Assembly (NCBI RefSeq): GCF_024679095.1
Contig: NC_066567.1
Coordinates: forward strand, 11,693,767 to 11,757,766
Source of the DNA: Eriocheir sinensis
Lineage: Eukaryota > Arthropoda > Malacostraca > Decapoda > Varunidae
Direction of reading: 5' to 3'
Length of the DNA: 64,000 nucleotides
How positions within the stretch are numbered: the first letter of the stretch is position 1; each line of letters opens with the position of its first letter. The position numbers were made by a program, and so were the translations under genes. The notes under the pieces are model-generated. The model was given only the letters and a program-made list of their open reading frames with translations, ran no database searches and was not told the origin of the DNA. Below, piece after piece: positions 12,834 to 22,830 of this stretch.

Positions 12834-12967
12834 CTTTTGGCCTTCAGCAGCTCCTTTCTGCTGCTCTCTGACACACCGCACAGGGACAGCAGCTCAGAGG
12901 CACCAAAGCCAGACACAACTGGGCATGCCACTCCAGATTTTTTCAGCTTAGTCCTCGCTTTCCTCCA
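12834..12967 (-). CDS. candidate orphan internal exon
   Basis: On the minus strand a 134-bp open segment is bounded by a good acceptor (pyrimidine stretch then CTACAG, 12973-12968) and a good donor (AAAAG followed by GTAATGG, 12834-12827). It encodes 44 codons plus two bases, starting WRKARTKLKKSG and containing GFGASELLSLCGVSES. The Trp/Lys/Arg-rich start would fit the end of a Myb/SANT- or MADF-like DNA-binding domain, but I do not recognise the protein. No neighbouring exon was identified; a scaffold gap begins 170 bp away. It may be chance. Confidence 0.3.
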
Positions 12968-13136
12968 CTGTAGGCACGTAAGTGCTTCTCAGAAAAGGAC
13001 AGGAAGGCAGTCTTCTTGGCAAGCTGGAGACTTTAAGCAAAATCTTGGCCAGCACGCAGGTCACCAGTCCTGGGCAGCAGGACATAAGTAAAGGCAGGTA
13101 GACAGCACTAAATGGCTTGTGCTGCTGTCATAGTGA

Positions 13137-13236
13137 NNNNNNNNNNNNNNNNNNNNNNNNNNNNNNNNNNNNNNNNNNNNNNNNNNNNNNNNNNNNNNNN
13201 NNNNNNNNNNNNNNNNNNNNNNNNNNNNNNNNNNNN
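13137..13236. other. assembly gap (100 N)
   Basis: Exactly 100 N, the usual placeholder for a gap of unknown length. Order and orientation across it depend on scaffolding. Confidence 0.99.
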
Positions 13237-13281
13237 TCAGTTGGCGGGTTAATTTGGGGACTCGCCAATTCAGGTCGCCAA

Positions 13282-13633
13282 TGTTACTTAAGCGGTATGG
13301 CGATTTCGTTTCAGGACCGTCCCACCATGTTGCTTAAGGGTTTCTGATATTGGAAAATGGCTGGACTAGTTAACTTGGCTTCACTCCTACTTGCCTGGAG
13401 GTTAAGTGGGCTAAGAGAGTGGTGTGCATGTGTGTGTGATCGCCTTGTCTTGGGCTACCCCCGTAAGGGGGAGTGTGCCAGGTATATAAATAGATAGAAT
13501 AGATGATACATCTATATTTATACCATCTGCTTCACTTACCCAGTGTTACCACCAATGAGGACATCATGTACTAAGACATAAACTCTAATAAATTAAATGT
13601 TACGGGTGAGTCAAGTTACTCATTCCCGCTACA
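13282..13633. mobile_element. candidate solo or partial LTR
   Basis: A ~350-bp segment begins TGTTACTTAAGCGG and ends CATTCCCGCTACA, i.e. TG...CA boundaries. It contains a plus-strand TATA-like GGTATATAAATAG near 13470 and an AATAAA-type signal near 13590. Read on the minus strand it would be followed by TTGGCGACCTGAATTGGCG, which looks like a primer-binding site. The two clues point to opposite orientations, so strand and family are undecided. Confidence 0.35.
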
Positions 13634-13830
13634 GCCTGACAATAATGATAATCAAAGACCTTTCACAAAATAAAGAAAATAAATATGAAAGTCAACAATT
13701 ACCACAGTTGTCAATAATACCTTTGATGGGTGAGAATGTTCCATCCCGGGAGCAGCTGACTCTTCCATGTTGTGTTGTTGCTCTGAAGAAAAGAATATAA
13801 ATAAAATAAATAAATAAAATTACCTCTCTC

Positions 13831-13837
13831 TAGATAG

Positions 13838-13873
<36 letters not shown>
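13831..13873. repeat. (GATA)n microsatellite
   Basis: About ten copies of GATA with one interruption near its start. Confidence 0.95.
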
Positions 13874-14239
13874 GCCGATATATAAGAAGGGCAACAAGTC
13901 AAAGCTATAGGTTGATAGTTTGAAGGATTAGAGGTGTCACTCTTAGTAATTTAACAGGTTGATGTAAGCAAACCTGCAGCAAGAAGGAAATGTGTATGTG
14001 GATAGACAGTGTCAGAAAATGTTATACCAGGCAGGATGCAGGCACAGAACCACAGTCTCTGAGAACAATAGGAGGAATTCCAACAGAACCACTGCTATAT
14101 GATAAGAGTTCACCCTTAGTATTCTTGTTAAGCTACTACTGTACAGCACAGCAACCATGATCAGTAGTGGCTTGAAAAAAAGCCGCTGGTGAAGTACGTA
14201 TATCACACAACACTGTCATCTTTCCAAGATAACAGCCAG
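13874..14239. other. intergenic, no gene seen
   Basis: No recognisable gene or repeat. It ends at the outer edge of the BEL/Pao 3' LTR. Confidence 0.4.
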
Positions 14240-14579
14240 TGTTGAAATTATCAACACCGTGGCTAAGATCTGGAGGTGAACGGAAGGTTGAGACAGGCTG
14301 GTGGCGGCTTGGTCTCGCTCTTCCTGCTAAGACGTGTTTATTTTCAGCGACAGGAACTTGTACATACAAAACTCGAGAAAGGCAAATATATACCTATTTC
14401 AGTTCAACTAAGAATACAAAACTTGATTTACAGAAACTAAATGAAATTAATTATAATAAAGGAAAATAATGGATTCAGTAATTTCAGCTTAAACTTCTGG
14501 ATTTATAAAAATATGTGGAGTAATTAAAGAAACTGTACTTTCATGGGAAACTTAAATAACTTCTTCACTAACTTCAACA
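14240..14579 (-). mobile_element. 3' LTR of BEL/Pao element
   Basis: Read on the minus strand it starts TGTTGAAGTTAGTGAAG right after a purine-rich GGTGGGGAGTA tract (14580-14590), the expected polypurine primer, and ends ...GATAATTTCAACA, giving TG...CA limits and a length of about 340 bp. A polyadenylation signal (AATAAA, minus strand) sits near 14340. The outer flank is GCCAG, but the 5' LTR is missing here, so the target duplication cannot be confirmed. Confidence 0.65.
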
Positions 14580-14702
14580 TACTCCCCACCATAGGAGTCT
14601 AGCACTACTATTACATATGACAACTGTATTCCTGAGTATAAAGCATCAACCTTAAATTATTCATACATATCACTTACGAAATACAATTCACAGCCTCAGA
14701 AA

Positions 14703-15065
14703 CTAGTCCGTCAACTTGAACTTCAACTGAAGTGTCAAGTCAAGTTTTCTAGAAACTTTAACAGACCTACCAGAGCGAGTATGAATTTCAGCAGCTGTCT
14801 CAGGAAGTGGACTAGAATCTGAGGACTCCTGGACAGCTGCATCAACTTCAGGTAAATCTTGGACAGTCTCATTAACATCAGTATACTCATGGCTAGATAC
14901 TTCCAAGTTATGTAACTTCTGAAGTGCCCTATTTAGTACTCCTCTGAAAGTCTTCACATTTACACTTCTGAGAACACCATCCTGACCTGGGAAAATATCT
15001 ACCACCAAACCCAGGGGCCATTGTAGCCTTGGAATGTTGTCCTCCTTCACCAGGACTAAGTCACC
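14703..15065 (-). pseudogene. BEL/Pao Pol C-terminus (DUF5641)
   Basis: The frame after the integrase carries VKEDNIPRLQWPLGLV and DGVLRSVNVKT, the signature of the small C-terminal DUF5641 domain that follows the integrase in BEL/Pao polyproteins. It then continues into an acidic tail and stops at 14703. It is out of frame with the main pol frame: the shift lies at the five-T run 15066-15070. A 1-nt change in a homopolymer may be a real mutation or a base-calling error. Confidence 0.8.
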
Positions 15066-18000
15066 TTTTTAATACTGCATTTTGAAGTGAAACCCTTAAC
15101 AACTGGGGGCAAATTGGAAATATAATCTGAGCTCCACCTCTTCCAAAATTTGTCTAAAGTCTGGTTTCTCAAGTGTTCTCTATTCCTCAGATCTTGAGGG
15201 GAAATACAGGAAGGTTTAGAGTCCAACTCAGAGTGAATGCTAGCATTTCTGCCAATGAGGAAATGTGAGGGAGATAAGGGTGAAGCACTATTAGGTTCAT
15301 CCCCAGCATAAGTGAGAGGTCTTGAGTTTACACATGCTTCTATTTCATGTAGTACAGTCTCTAGTTCACTTCTGGAAATATACTTAACACTTAAAGTTTT
15401 CCTCATGGCAGACTTGACAGATCGTATCAGACGTTCCCACCATCCTCCCCACCATGGAGAACGGGGGACTATAAACTTCCAGTGGGAAGATATGTGACCA
15501 TAAACCTTCTGTATTTGCCCACTGCAAGCAACAAAAGTTTTGGCATTATCTGAGTACATCACTGAAGGTAGCCCTCTCCGTGCAATGAATCTGCGTAGGG
15601 CAAGCATGCAATCCTCAACACTCATAGAGTCAGTGAGCTCTAAATGTATAGCTCTGACAACAGCACAGGTGAACAGTAAAATGTAAAATTTCTTAGACGG
15701 GAAATCAGAATAGAATAGAGGACCAGCAAAATCCAGGCCAGTCACTGTAAATGGTGGAGCAGCTTTAACTCTCAGTTCTGGTAGTGGGGCTACTGGCTGG
15801 CTACAAGCTCTGGAGTCATGTCTCTGGCATCTTACACATTCCTTGATCACAGTCTTAGCAATTCCTCTAATTCCTATAATCCAGAAACTTTCTCTCAAGG
15901 TAGATACAATGGTAGAAACACCTGCATGTTTGAGAAACAGATGGTGAAACTTGACCAGTAGCTTTGCTAGGTGACATTTTGGAATTATTATTGGATGTTT
16001 ACAGTCAAAGCTCAATTCAGCATTTTCCAGTCTACCTCTGATTCTCAATAAACCTTTATCATCTAGAAAGGGATCTAGATCAATCAACTTTGACCCCTTA
16101 GGAAGAGGCTTATCACTTAGCAGAGCCTTAATCTCATGAGGAAACATATCTCTCTGTACATGATAAAACATCTTTACCTTAGCATCATCCAACTCCTTGG
16201 CTGAAAATAGACCAGAAATCTTATTATCAGGTGTTATACAATTATGTGTATACCTCAACACCCAAGCAACAACACGCTGAGCTTTACTAAAGTCACCCCA
16301 CCTCTCAAACTCAAACACAGGTGGAGAAGGATGTACAGTTACACATGCTAGAGCCTCAGTAGTCTTGTACTCCTCATTTGTACAAATTGATTCTGTTTCC
16401 TTTATACTGATACTAAGAGGTTCAGCTAGCCAAGATGGTCCACACATCCACAATTTACTTGATACAATCAGATCACCTAAGACACCTCTAGAAACTAAAT
16501 CAGCTGGATTCTCATGTCCAGGACAGTGATGCCAAGAACTTGGTGGAGTTAAGCTTTGAATTTCTGTGACTCTGTTTGCAACAAACATTTTCCACTTCAG
16601 AGGGTCACCCTTGATCCAAGCTAGAGTTATCTGTGAATCAGTCCAGCAAAATACCTTGGCATTCATGTTTAATTGGAGGGCATGCTTCACAAAGCTTACT
16701 AATCTAGCACACAATAAAGCCCCCATCAGCCCCAACCTGGGCAGAGTTATGGTCTTAATAGGTGCCACTCTAGACTTTGAAGTGACTAATACAACCCTGT
16801 AGGCACCATCTGGTAAGCAGGTACGGATATATACACAGGCACCGTAACCTTTCTCTGAAGCATCTCCAAAGGCATGAAGCTCTGCATCAGTAAGGCTATT
16901 CCATTTAAGAAAAGGAAAATAACATCTGTCCATTTTCCAATCCCTGAGAGATGCCGCACTCAGGACCCATCTTTCAAATTTATGCTTCACATCCTGAGGC
17001 AATTTATCATCCCACTGAAGACCCAGCCTCCAAATATCTTGAAAAAGTATTTTGCCAAACATCACAAAGGGATTGATAAGACCTAGAGGGTCAAAGATCT
17101 TGGCAATCAAGCTCAGCATGCTTCTTTTGGTATATGTCAACTCAGTCTGGGTGTTCAATTCTAATCCTTCAAAAGAAAACTCATCAGAAGTGTTACACCA
17201 CTGTAGGCCTAACACTTTAGTACCTTCTTCTCCATGTACTTGATCAACTCTATCCTGAAACATGGAAGTTACTAATTTACTGTTTGAAACCCACTTAGTC
17301 AGAGGCATGCCAGCATGTGCCACAACCTCACAAGCCTCTCTAAATTTGCAGGCAGCTTCCTCCACACTGTCAGCACCACTCAGCCAGTTATCTACATACA
17401 TATCCTCTTTCAGTTCTTGTATTACTTCAGTACTTGGATACTTCTCTAAATGATGTTTTATTGTGGCATTCAATAGAAATGGGCTGGCAGTGTTTCCTAA
17501 GGGAACCCGCAGGAATCTCATGTACTTAATCTCATCCTCATCTCTCAACAAGAAACGGTGTACATCTCTGTCTCGTCTTTTCACACACAACTGTAGAAAG
17601 GCCTTGGTAACATCAGCAGTAAGAGCAATAGGCCATCTTCTAAACCTGATCATCACTTCTACTAAATCTGGGTTGAGTGAAGGACCCTTCAAGAGACAAT
17701 CATTCAGTGAAATTCCATTATACCCACTGGCTGAAGCATCAAAGACAGGTCTCACCTTGGTACTGTTACTAGTTTCTTTAACCACAGGGCGGTGAGGCAT
17801 ATAAAAGGTAGGATTCTCACAGACTATCTCATTACTAGGAATTTCCTCAACAATACCTTCTTGCACAAAGTCCTCAAAAACCTTGTAATATGCAGATTTC
17901 AACTCAACATCTTTATCAAGTTTGGCATGTAACTTATCTAGTCTCTTCATAGCAAGTTTCTCATTGTTGAGTAGGGCACTTTTCAAAGAGTTACTTTTCC

Positions 18001-18262
18001 AAGGTAATGACACTTCATATCTGCCTTTAGCATATGAAACATTCTGTGAAAACTCTTGGGCAGCATCTGACTCAAACTTATGATCTGATTCCTTGGACTG
18101 TATCCCTATAGTCTTTAAGTCCCAAAACTTGCTTACATCAAAATCAGACACTTTAGAAATACATAACATCTGTGGAGAGGTTACTGGTATCTTAGAACTA
18201 GTGTCAGCATTCCAAGCCCCTGACAATACCCAGCCAAACAATGATCTTTGGGCCACTACGCC
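15056..18262 (-). CDS. pol: BEL/Pao Pol: RT, RNase H, integrase
   Basis: A 1066-residue open frame. RT lies at roughly residues 130-330, with VRPVFDASAS, LTADVTKAFLQL and the catalytic MYVDNW, a YVDN form of the usual YVDD. An RNase H/A17-type region follows with AFGDASEKGYGACVY (near 465) and CWTDSQITLAWI (near 540). The integrase has a zinc-binding HHLFLKHAG...CVRCQRH block near 760-810. Its DDE core is marked by GLDFAGPLFY, YSDNAKTFVA and GGWWERLIRS. There is no true initiator: the frame is continuous with gag/protease upstream except for a single TGA at 18263-18265. Its good preservation suggests a young insertion. It would make cDNA and insert it into the genome. Confidence 0.92.
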   Translation of the reverse strand, partial: GVVAQRSLFGWVLSGAWNADTSSKIPVTSPQMLCISKVSDFDVSKFWDLKTIGIQSKESDHKFESDAAQEFSQNVSYAKGRYEVSLPWKSNSLKSALLNNEKLAMKRLDKLHAKLDKDVELKSAYYKVFEDFVQEGIVEEIPSNEIVCENPTFYMPHRPVVKETSNSTKVRPVFDASASGYNGISLNDCLLKGPSLNPDLVEVMIRFRRWPIALTADVTKAFLQLCVKRRDRDVHRFLLRDEDEIKYMRFLRVPLGNTASPFLLNATIKHHLEKYPSTEVIQELKEDMYVDNWLSGADSVEEAACKFREACEVVAHAGMPLTKWVSNSKLVTSMFQDRVDQVHGEEGTKVLGLQWCNTSDEFSFEGLELNTQTELTYTKRSMLSLIAKIFDPLGLINPFVMFGKILFQDIWRLGLQWDDKLPQDVKHKFERWVLSAASLRDWKMDRCYFPFLKWNSLTDAELHAFGDASEKGYGACVYIRTCLPDGAYRVVLVTSKSRVAPIKTITLPRLGLMGALLCARLVSFVKHALQLNMNAKVFCWTDSQITLAWIKGDPLKWKMFVANRVTEIQSLTPPSSWHHCPGHENPADLVSRGVLGDLIVSSKLWMCGPSWLAEPLSISIKETESICTNEEYKTTEALACVTVHPSPPVFEFERWGDFSKAQRVVAWVLRYTHNCITPDNKISGLFSAKELDDAKVKMFYHVQRDMFPHEIKALLSDKPLPKGSKLIDLDPFLDDKGLLRIRGRLENAELSFDCKHPIIIPKCHLAKLLVKFHHLFLKHAGVSTIVSTLRESFWIIGIRGIAKTVIKECVRCQRHDSRACSQPVAPLPELRVKAAPPFTVTGLDFAGPLFYSDFPSKKFYILLFTCAVVRAIHLELTDSMSVEDCMLALRRFIARRGLPSVMYSDNAKTFVACSGQIQKVYGHISSHWKFIVPRSPWWGGWWERLIRSVKSAMRKTLSVKYISRSELETVLHEIEACVNSRPLTYAGDEPNSASPLSPSHFLIGRNASIHSELDSKPSCISPQDLRNREHLRNQTLDKFWKRWSSDYISNLPPVVKGFTSKCSIKKVT

Positions 18263-19100
18263 TCACACTTGCACAGACTCATGAGACATTATGTATTTCC
18301 AGTAAGCATCCTGACCCACTAGTATATCTATATCCATATAGGAATCACTCTGATAGTCATCTGCAAGAGGCACAGGAAATTTGCATAGTATACCTACAGG
18401 CACAGTGGTTCTCACTAAGGGTTGGCATATCACTGGAATCTTGTGTGGTGCATCACTGCAATCAAGAACCTTTAGATCAAACAGGTTGCACTGCTTTATA
18501 TTAGAGGAATTATTACCTCCAAATACTGAATAAGAAATGAGTTTGCTGGAGTTCCATGTGGGTTTGCATTTCTTAACAAGTTTACTGCTGACATATGTCC
18601 TACTGGAGCCACTATCAAACAACAATTTGGCTCTATGAAGAACACCATTTGCTCCTGCAACTCTCACCTGAGCAGATTGCAGTATAGTACATGTCTCCTT
18701 ATTAAATGATATATTAGACAAGGAAACCCCAGCAAAATTAGTAGCCTGACTTTTACTTGTTTCTCCATTACTATTATCAGCAGCTACTTCTTGAGTTGCC
18801 TTTACTGACTCACTTCTTACAGGTTCACTTTTACTATTATCTATCTTGACACCACAAATGAGATGGTGGTGATAACCTCTACATTTCTGACACTTGGCAT
18901 AGCACCCTCTAGCAATGTGTCCTTTGCCTAAGCACTTGAAACACATTCCAGCAGTCTTAATTCTTTCAACGCGTTCTTTTCCACTAAGTCTCTGGGTCTC
19001 AAAGCATCTCTTAGAAGCATGTTTCTTGCTGCAAAACCCGCAAAGGAGCTTCTCACCTTCCGAAGATGTGTGTAATGCAGCCGCGGATGATACCTTTCCC
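18263..19100 (-). CDS. gag: BEL/Pao Gag end and aspartic protease
   Basis: The frame is open from the MITE insertion at 19101 down to the TGA at 18263. At its start are two cysteine clusters: CGFCSKKHASKRC (near 19035), then CFKCLGKGHIARGC with CQKCRGYHHHLIC (18944-18850), the zinc knuckles of a BEL-type Gag. A DUF1758 retropepsin-like domain follows with the catalytic LLFDSGSSRTYV near 18600 and an ILVGQD block near 18310. The zinc knuckles would bind element RNA and the protease would cut the Gag-Pol polyprotein. The N-terminal capsid part is missing. The TGA is in the same frame as pol. Confidence 0.85.
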
Positions 19101-19103
19101 TTA

Positions 19104-19803
19104 GGCTTCTTTCAGACGGCGCGGGCACTGCTCGCGTCCGCGTTTAAGCGCGGACACACCCGCTTCCGCGTACCTTTTCAGACGGCGCGGGTGAAAACCA
19201 CCTGCCACCCACGGGCCTCGTCATCTGGCTCACCAGTTTGTGTTCTGCACGCACTAATCATGGACCGTGATCGCCTTCGTCTCCTCTACCTATTGCATTT
19301 GCGAAAGAAGAAGAGACAGAAGGAGATTATGGATTCATCCCTTGATTGCTGAAAGGAGCAAGACTGGAGCATTCACGTGACTTGTCCCACAGAGCTGGTC
19401 TCTCTTGCACAAGGGATATCAACTGCTCTGTATCAATATTAGCCTCCATATTAAATGCAAGGGGACAGTCACGCACAACCAATCACGTTGAAATCCCGCA
19501 GACTATTGAATGAGTTTCCTCCGGAGAAGTGCGCGGGTCGCGGGCCTGCCCGCGACGTGTGAAGACATGCATTAGACGCTGTACCCTGTAGCAACTAGGC
19601 GCGGAGGCGGGCCCGCGGGCAACCCATGGGGCGCCCGCGCTGCATTTCGCTCGCACGCGGGCGATCGCCCGCGGCGGGCGACGCCCGCGCCATGTGAAAG
19701 GTTACATTGAAAACATCAGTAATTAGTTTAAGCGGGTCCGCGCCTAAGCGGGTCCGCGCCTAAGCGCGGACGCGGGTATCGCCCGCGTCGTCTGAAAGGA
19801 GCC
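19104..19803. mobile_element. PIF/Harbinger-like MITE 2, inside gag
   Basis: Inverted ends GGCTTCTTTCAGACGGCGCG at 19104 and CGTCTGAAAGGAGCC ending 19803 with TTA on both sides (19101-19103, 19804-19806). The 700-bp interior is very GC-rich with repeated GCGGGCG-type strings and a tandem repeat near 19732-19770. No transposase. It interrupts the minus-strand frame of the BEL/Pao gag, so it is younger than that element. Confidence 0.78.
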
Positions 19804-19806
19804 TTA

Positions 19807-20435
19807 GGCTCCCGCGTCTGCCAACCGGTCGACTTGACTGCAGAGGGGGGGCCCAAAGCGAGGATGACCAGGCGGGTCAACCACGCCGCCGCAGAAGGAC
19901 CCCCAAGCTGCTCGCCCGCGGAGTGCTGGGGTTCCACTGGCGATCAGTTGTTGTTGTTGTTGTTGTTGAAGGTTTACCCCCTAAAAAGGGGGAACGGGCC
20001 TTTGTCACAGTGGACGGCCCGTCGCAGAGGGGAACCCGCCGCGGGCGTGCGGCGGGTGGGGGAACCCTTCCGTCGCCGCCTCAGCCACGGGTATAAGCCG
20101 GGGGGCAGGGACGGAGGAACGGGCCCTCCGAGCTCTGGCTCAGGAGCAGCCCGCTCGTATGGGCGAGCAATGCAAGCTCGTTGCGGGACGCCTCCGCCGC
20201 CGCCACAGCCACGGGTAACAGCCGGCGAGCAGCGACGGAGGCACGGGCTCTCTGGGCAGGCGCCCAGCAGACACCCGTAGCGGTGCACGGGCGAGCAGCC
20301 GACCGGTCGACTTGACTGCCACGGTGGGGCCCTAAGCGAGGATGACCAGGCGGGTCAACCACGCCGCAGTAGAAGGACCCCCCAGCTGCTCGCCCGAGGA
20401 GTGCTGGCGTTCCACTGTGGCGATCAGTCAGTGGG
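19807..20435. repeat. GC-rich block with 130-bp direct repeats
   Basis: About 130 bp at 19815-19945 recurs at 20297-20430, sharing CCGGTCGACTTGACTG, GATGACCAGGCGGGTCAACC and GCAGAAGGACCCCC-like strings. The ~350 bp between them has its own internal duplication of CAGCCACGGGTA...GGACGGAGG and a (TTG)n tract at 19948-19970. The minus-strand frame from BEL gag runs into the left copy without a stop. I do not recognise this sequence; it may be a host GC-rich repeat or an unrecognised LTR-type structure. Confidence 0.5.
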
Positions 20436-20639
20436 ATTCACTCTTATATCCGAATCCTGAGTGACTCATCACCGCAAGGTGTTTATCATTTTGTCTCCTA
20501 AATGGACGAACTCTTATCTCTTCACTTGTTTGTGAGGTGTTAAAGCATAATTTCATCACCCCAACACTACAATATTATAGCTACATACAACACAGATCAA
20601 TTCACTTCGACTAAGAATCCATCTGTGTGTTTCATGAAG

Positions 20640-20775
20640 CGTTACCGTTTTTTTTACAACAAAAGAGCCGGCAACAAAAACAGTGTATAAAAAACAACAA
20701 CAGAAAATAGTAGAGTGGCCAAAAGAGAGGTCAATTTCAGGTGGAGAGGTGTCTTGATACACTCTTCTTGAGAGA
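20640..20775 (-). pseudogene. LINE family D, 3' tail fragment
   Basis: Minus-strand frame with TSPPEIDLSFGHSTIF matches the extreme C-terminus and tail of the family D copy ending at 61514-61620 (there HLSSRN followed by the A-rich tail), including the sequence ending in GTAAAAAAAA. A second family D fragment at 21800-22065 lies just upstream on the same strand, so the two may be one copy split by the intervening ~1 kb. Confidence 0.5.
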
Positions 20776-21799
20776 GGATGTAAGGGACGCCGGCAGCCCT
20801 CACATAACTGTGTGTGTGTGTTTCTGTGTGCTTAGGAACATCACGCCACCGTAACTGCCACTTACCCACGCGTGATGCTTCACGTGAGTTGCCGATGCAC
20901 GCTTCGAACCCGCGAGGAGAATCGGTGGTGTTGACTGATCTCCGTCTTGTGATTATCGCCAGTGACCTCCAGCCTTCTGCCGGCAATATACATCTACACC
21001 ACCCTCTGCCGAGGTCCTTATTTAGAAGACCTCACTTTCGTGGGCTGAAGTGATTCTCTCTCTGCCTGTTGAAGCCGCTGTATAGAGAGGGGACGGAACT
21101 CTTATCCTGCCGCCTCCGGTCTCGTCTTGAGCTGTACTACGTTACATCTGTGCTACTGTCACGACCCCACACCAGGTGATCTTTAACCTTGTTCTATTTA
21201 ACCTCCCCACAGTGTTGGCCTAAAGGCTGTGTTGTTGCTATACTTTAAGTACTATGGTGAGGTTTAATAGACTGTTTTATCACTGTTACGTGTTTGGGGG
21301 AGTTCATTATTGATGTTTGTTACACCTTTGTGGTGATTGTGTGCACAGTGTTTCCTCGGGTGTCCTGATTGACTTCCGTGTATATGACTCCGCACCAGGT
21401 TAGTCTAACCTTCTCTATCATTCCTCTCCCGTGATTATTCGTGCTCTTTTCTTAGCTGCCTGTAATGTGATTACTATTTAGGTAGTATCATTGAGAGTGG
21501 AGAGGATGCTAGACGGGTAGATTACTGTATGTGTTGGAGGAGTTATGTCAGTGTTATTAACTTGTTATTTAATAAACCTAAGGTTAAGTTAGCAAGTGGT
21601 TTGCCTTCCCGCTTCCTGAGATACCTATAATTTTCTATCCTGAACCTTCGGCGTTGGAGGCGAGCGTAATTTTCTATCCTGAACCTTTGGCGTTGGAGGC
21701 GAGCGTAGCTCTCTCAATCTCTGAGCCTTTACAGGGGACAAGTCATAGGCAGGAGGAAATACAGACTAAGGAATTGGCTGTTCCAGATTTAACTAGTGT
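20776..21799 (+). mobile_element. unidentified insert, possible LTR-element 5' end
   Basis: It lies between two pieces of one family D LINE. Features that suggest an LTR element on the plus strand are the AATAAA at about 21569, and a TTGGCGTTGGAGGCGAGCG segment near 21683 that could be a primer-binding site. The latter occurs twice as a 41-bp tandem duplication (21632-21705). An open frame of ~90 codons begins at 21654 but resembles nothing I know. TG...CA limits were not established. Confidence 0.3.
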
Positions 21800-22065
21800 A
21801 AGGGATGAAGGAGTGAAGATGGTGGTTAACTCTTGCATAAGGGGTTTGGATAGTATAGGAATGAGCAAGAGTACAGAGTCGTGTGCAGCGGGGCCGCGGG
21901 AGGGGGGGGAGGCATGCAGTTAGCAAGTCCAGAACAGCAGTCAGCGTGAAAATATCGATAGAAGATAGAGAGGCAACATGGCGGCGGGATTTAAGAGGTA
22001 GAAGACTATCCGCAAGAGGAGGAGAACTGATGAGACGAGGAGCCATAGGCACGTACCAAGAGTCG
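21800..22065 (-). pseudogene. LINE family D, RT C-terminal fragment
   Basis: Minus-strand frame with ADSLLPLKSRRHVASLSS and TPYARVNHHLHSFIP is clearly homologous to the plus-strand segment at 61170-61400 (there TESLLPLKFHRDVASLS and YARVNQDLHSFIP). This is the region after the RT fingers and palm in this jockey-superfamily family. No catalytic residues are included. Confidence 0.75.
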
Positions 22066-22830
22066 TGAAGGTCGAGCCGCGTACCTTCCCTTCGACAATG
22101 TAGGCACGGCCTCAGACCGTGCCTTCAATCCTTACCACAAGTCGCTCGGGAAGGTAAATGCACATACACACAATGCAGCCTACTTTTCACCTACCAGATA
22201 TAATGCATGTACACACATACAAACACAGTGCTATTCATGGAGATATAATACCTCCATGGTGCTATTACAGCCATAATATTGTCAGTTTTTTTTTTCGTCT
22301 GTCCACTCATGAACACTTGTGCATTGTGAGTTTGTGACTGCGTGAAGATCATTTGAATGTGTGTGTATCCAAAAAATCCTCAAACCATCGTATATGAACC
22401 GCAAACAGAAGATTTGCATCGATAATATACCATACAAGGACACGAAGAAACAACTTGTATATCAAACAGTTTAGTTTGGTCATACTCGAATGATCTATTG
22501 CTTTTCAGTTACTCGTATTTCATCTCATTAAGGGAGATAGTGACATACGACTCTACAAGTGTCTATACATGAGGAATTTTGATGTTGCATGTATAAATAA
22601 CGTGGGTAGCCTAATATATTCGAAATAGCCTAGCACCGCATTGTTATTTATTATTTCATGTTTATTTTCTATTATTAATCGTTATTTGCATGCGGTAAAT
22701 TAAGATGCCCTTTGTTTGCACTTGCAGAGCCAGTGATGTCTTAACTGAAATGAGAAAGAATTTGAAAACCCATAGATCGTTGGAGAATGTGAGCCACGAA
22801 GGTTCCCGCCTGCTGGCTGGTACCTTTGTG
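22066..22830. other. intergenic, no gene seen
   Basis: No recognisable gene. A short hairpin GGCACGGCCTCAGACCGTGCC lies near 22103-22123. Confidence 0.35.

Larger units (their letters stand above)
14240..19950 (-). mobile_element. BEL/Pao LTR retrotransposon (5' incomplete)
   Basis: A minus-strand element with the order Gag zinc knuckles, aspartic protease, RT, RNase H, integrase, DUF5641, 3' LTR. This order and the DUF1758-type protease mark the BEL/Pao group. No match to the 3' LTR was found upstream, so the 5' LTR and most of Gag are absent or replaced. Three lesions are visible: an in-frame TGA, a 1-nt frameshift and a 700-bp MITE. The upper boundary is uncertain because the frame enters a GC-rich repeat. 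Confidence 0.85.

Noticed and set aside
22103..22123. Hairpin as a terminator or ncRNA
   Set aside because: A single 7-bp stem in otherwise featureless animal DNA; bacterial-style terminators do not apply.
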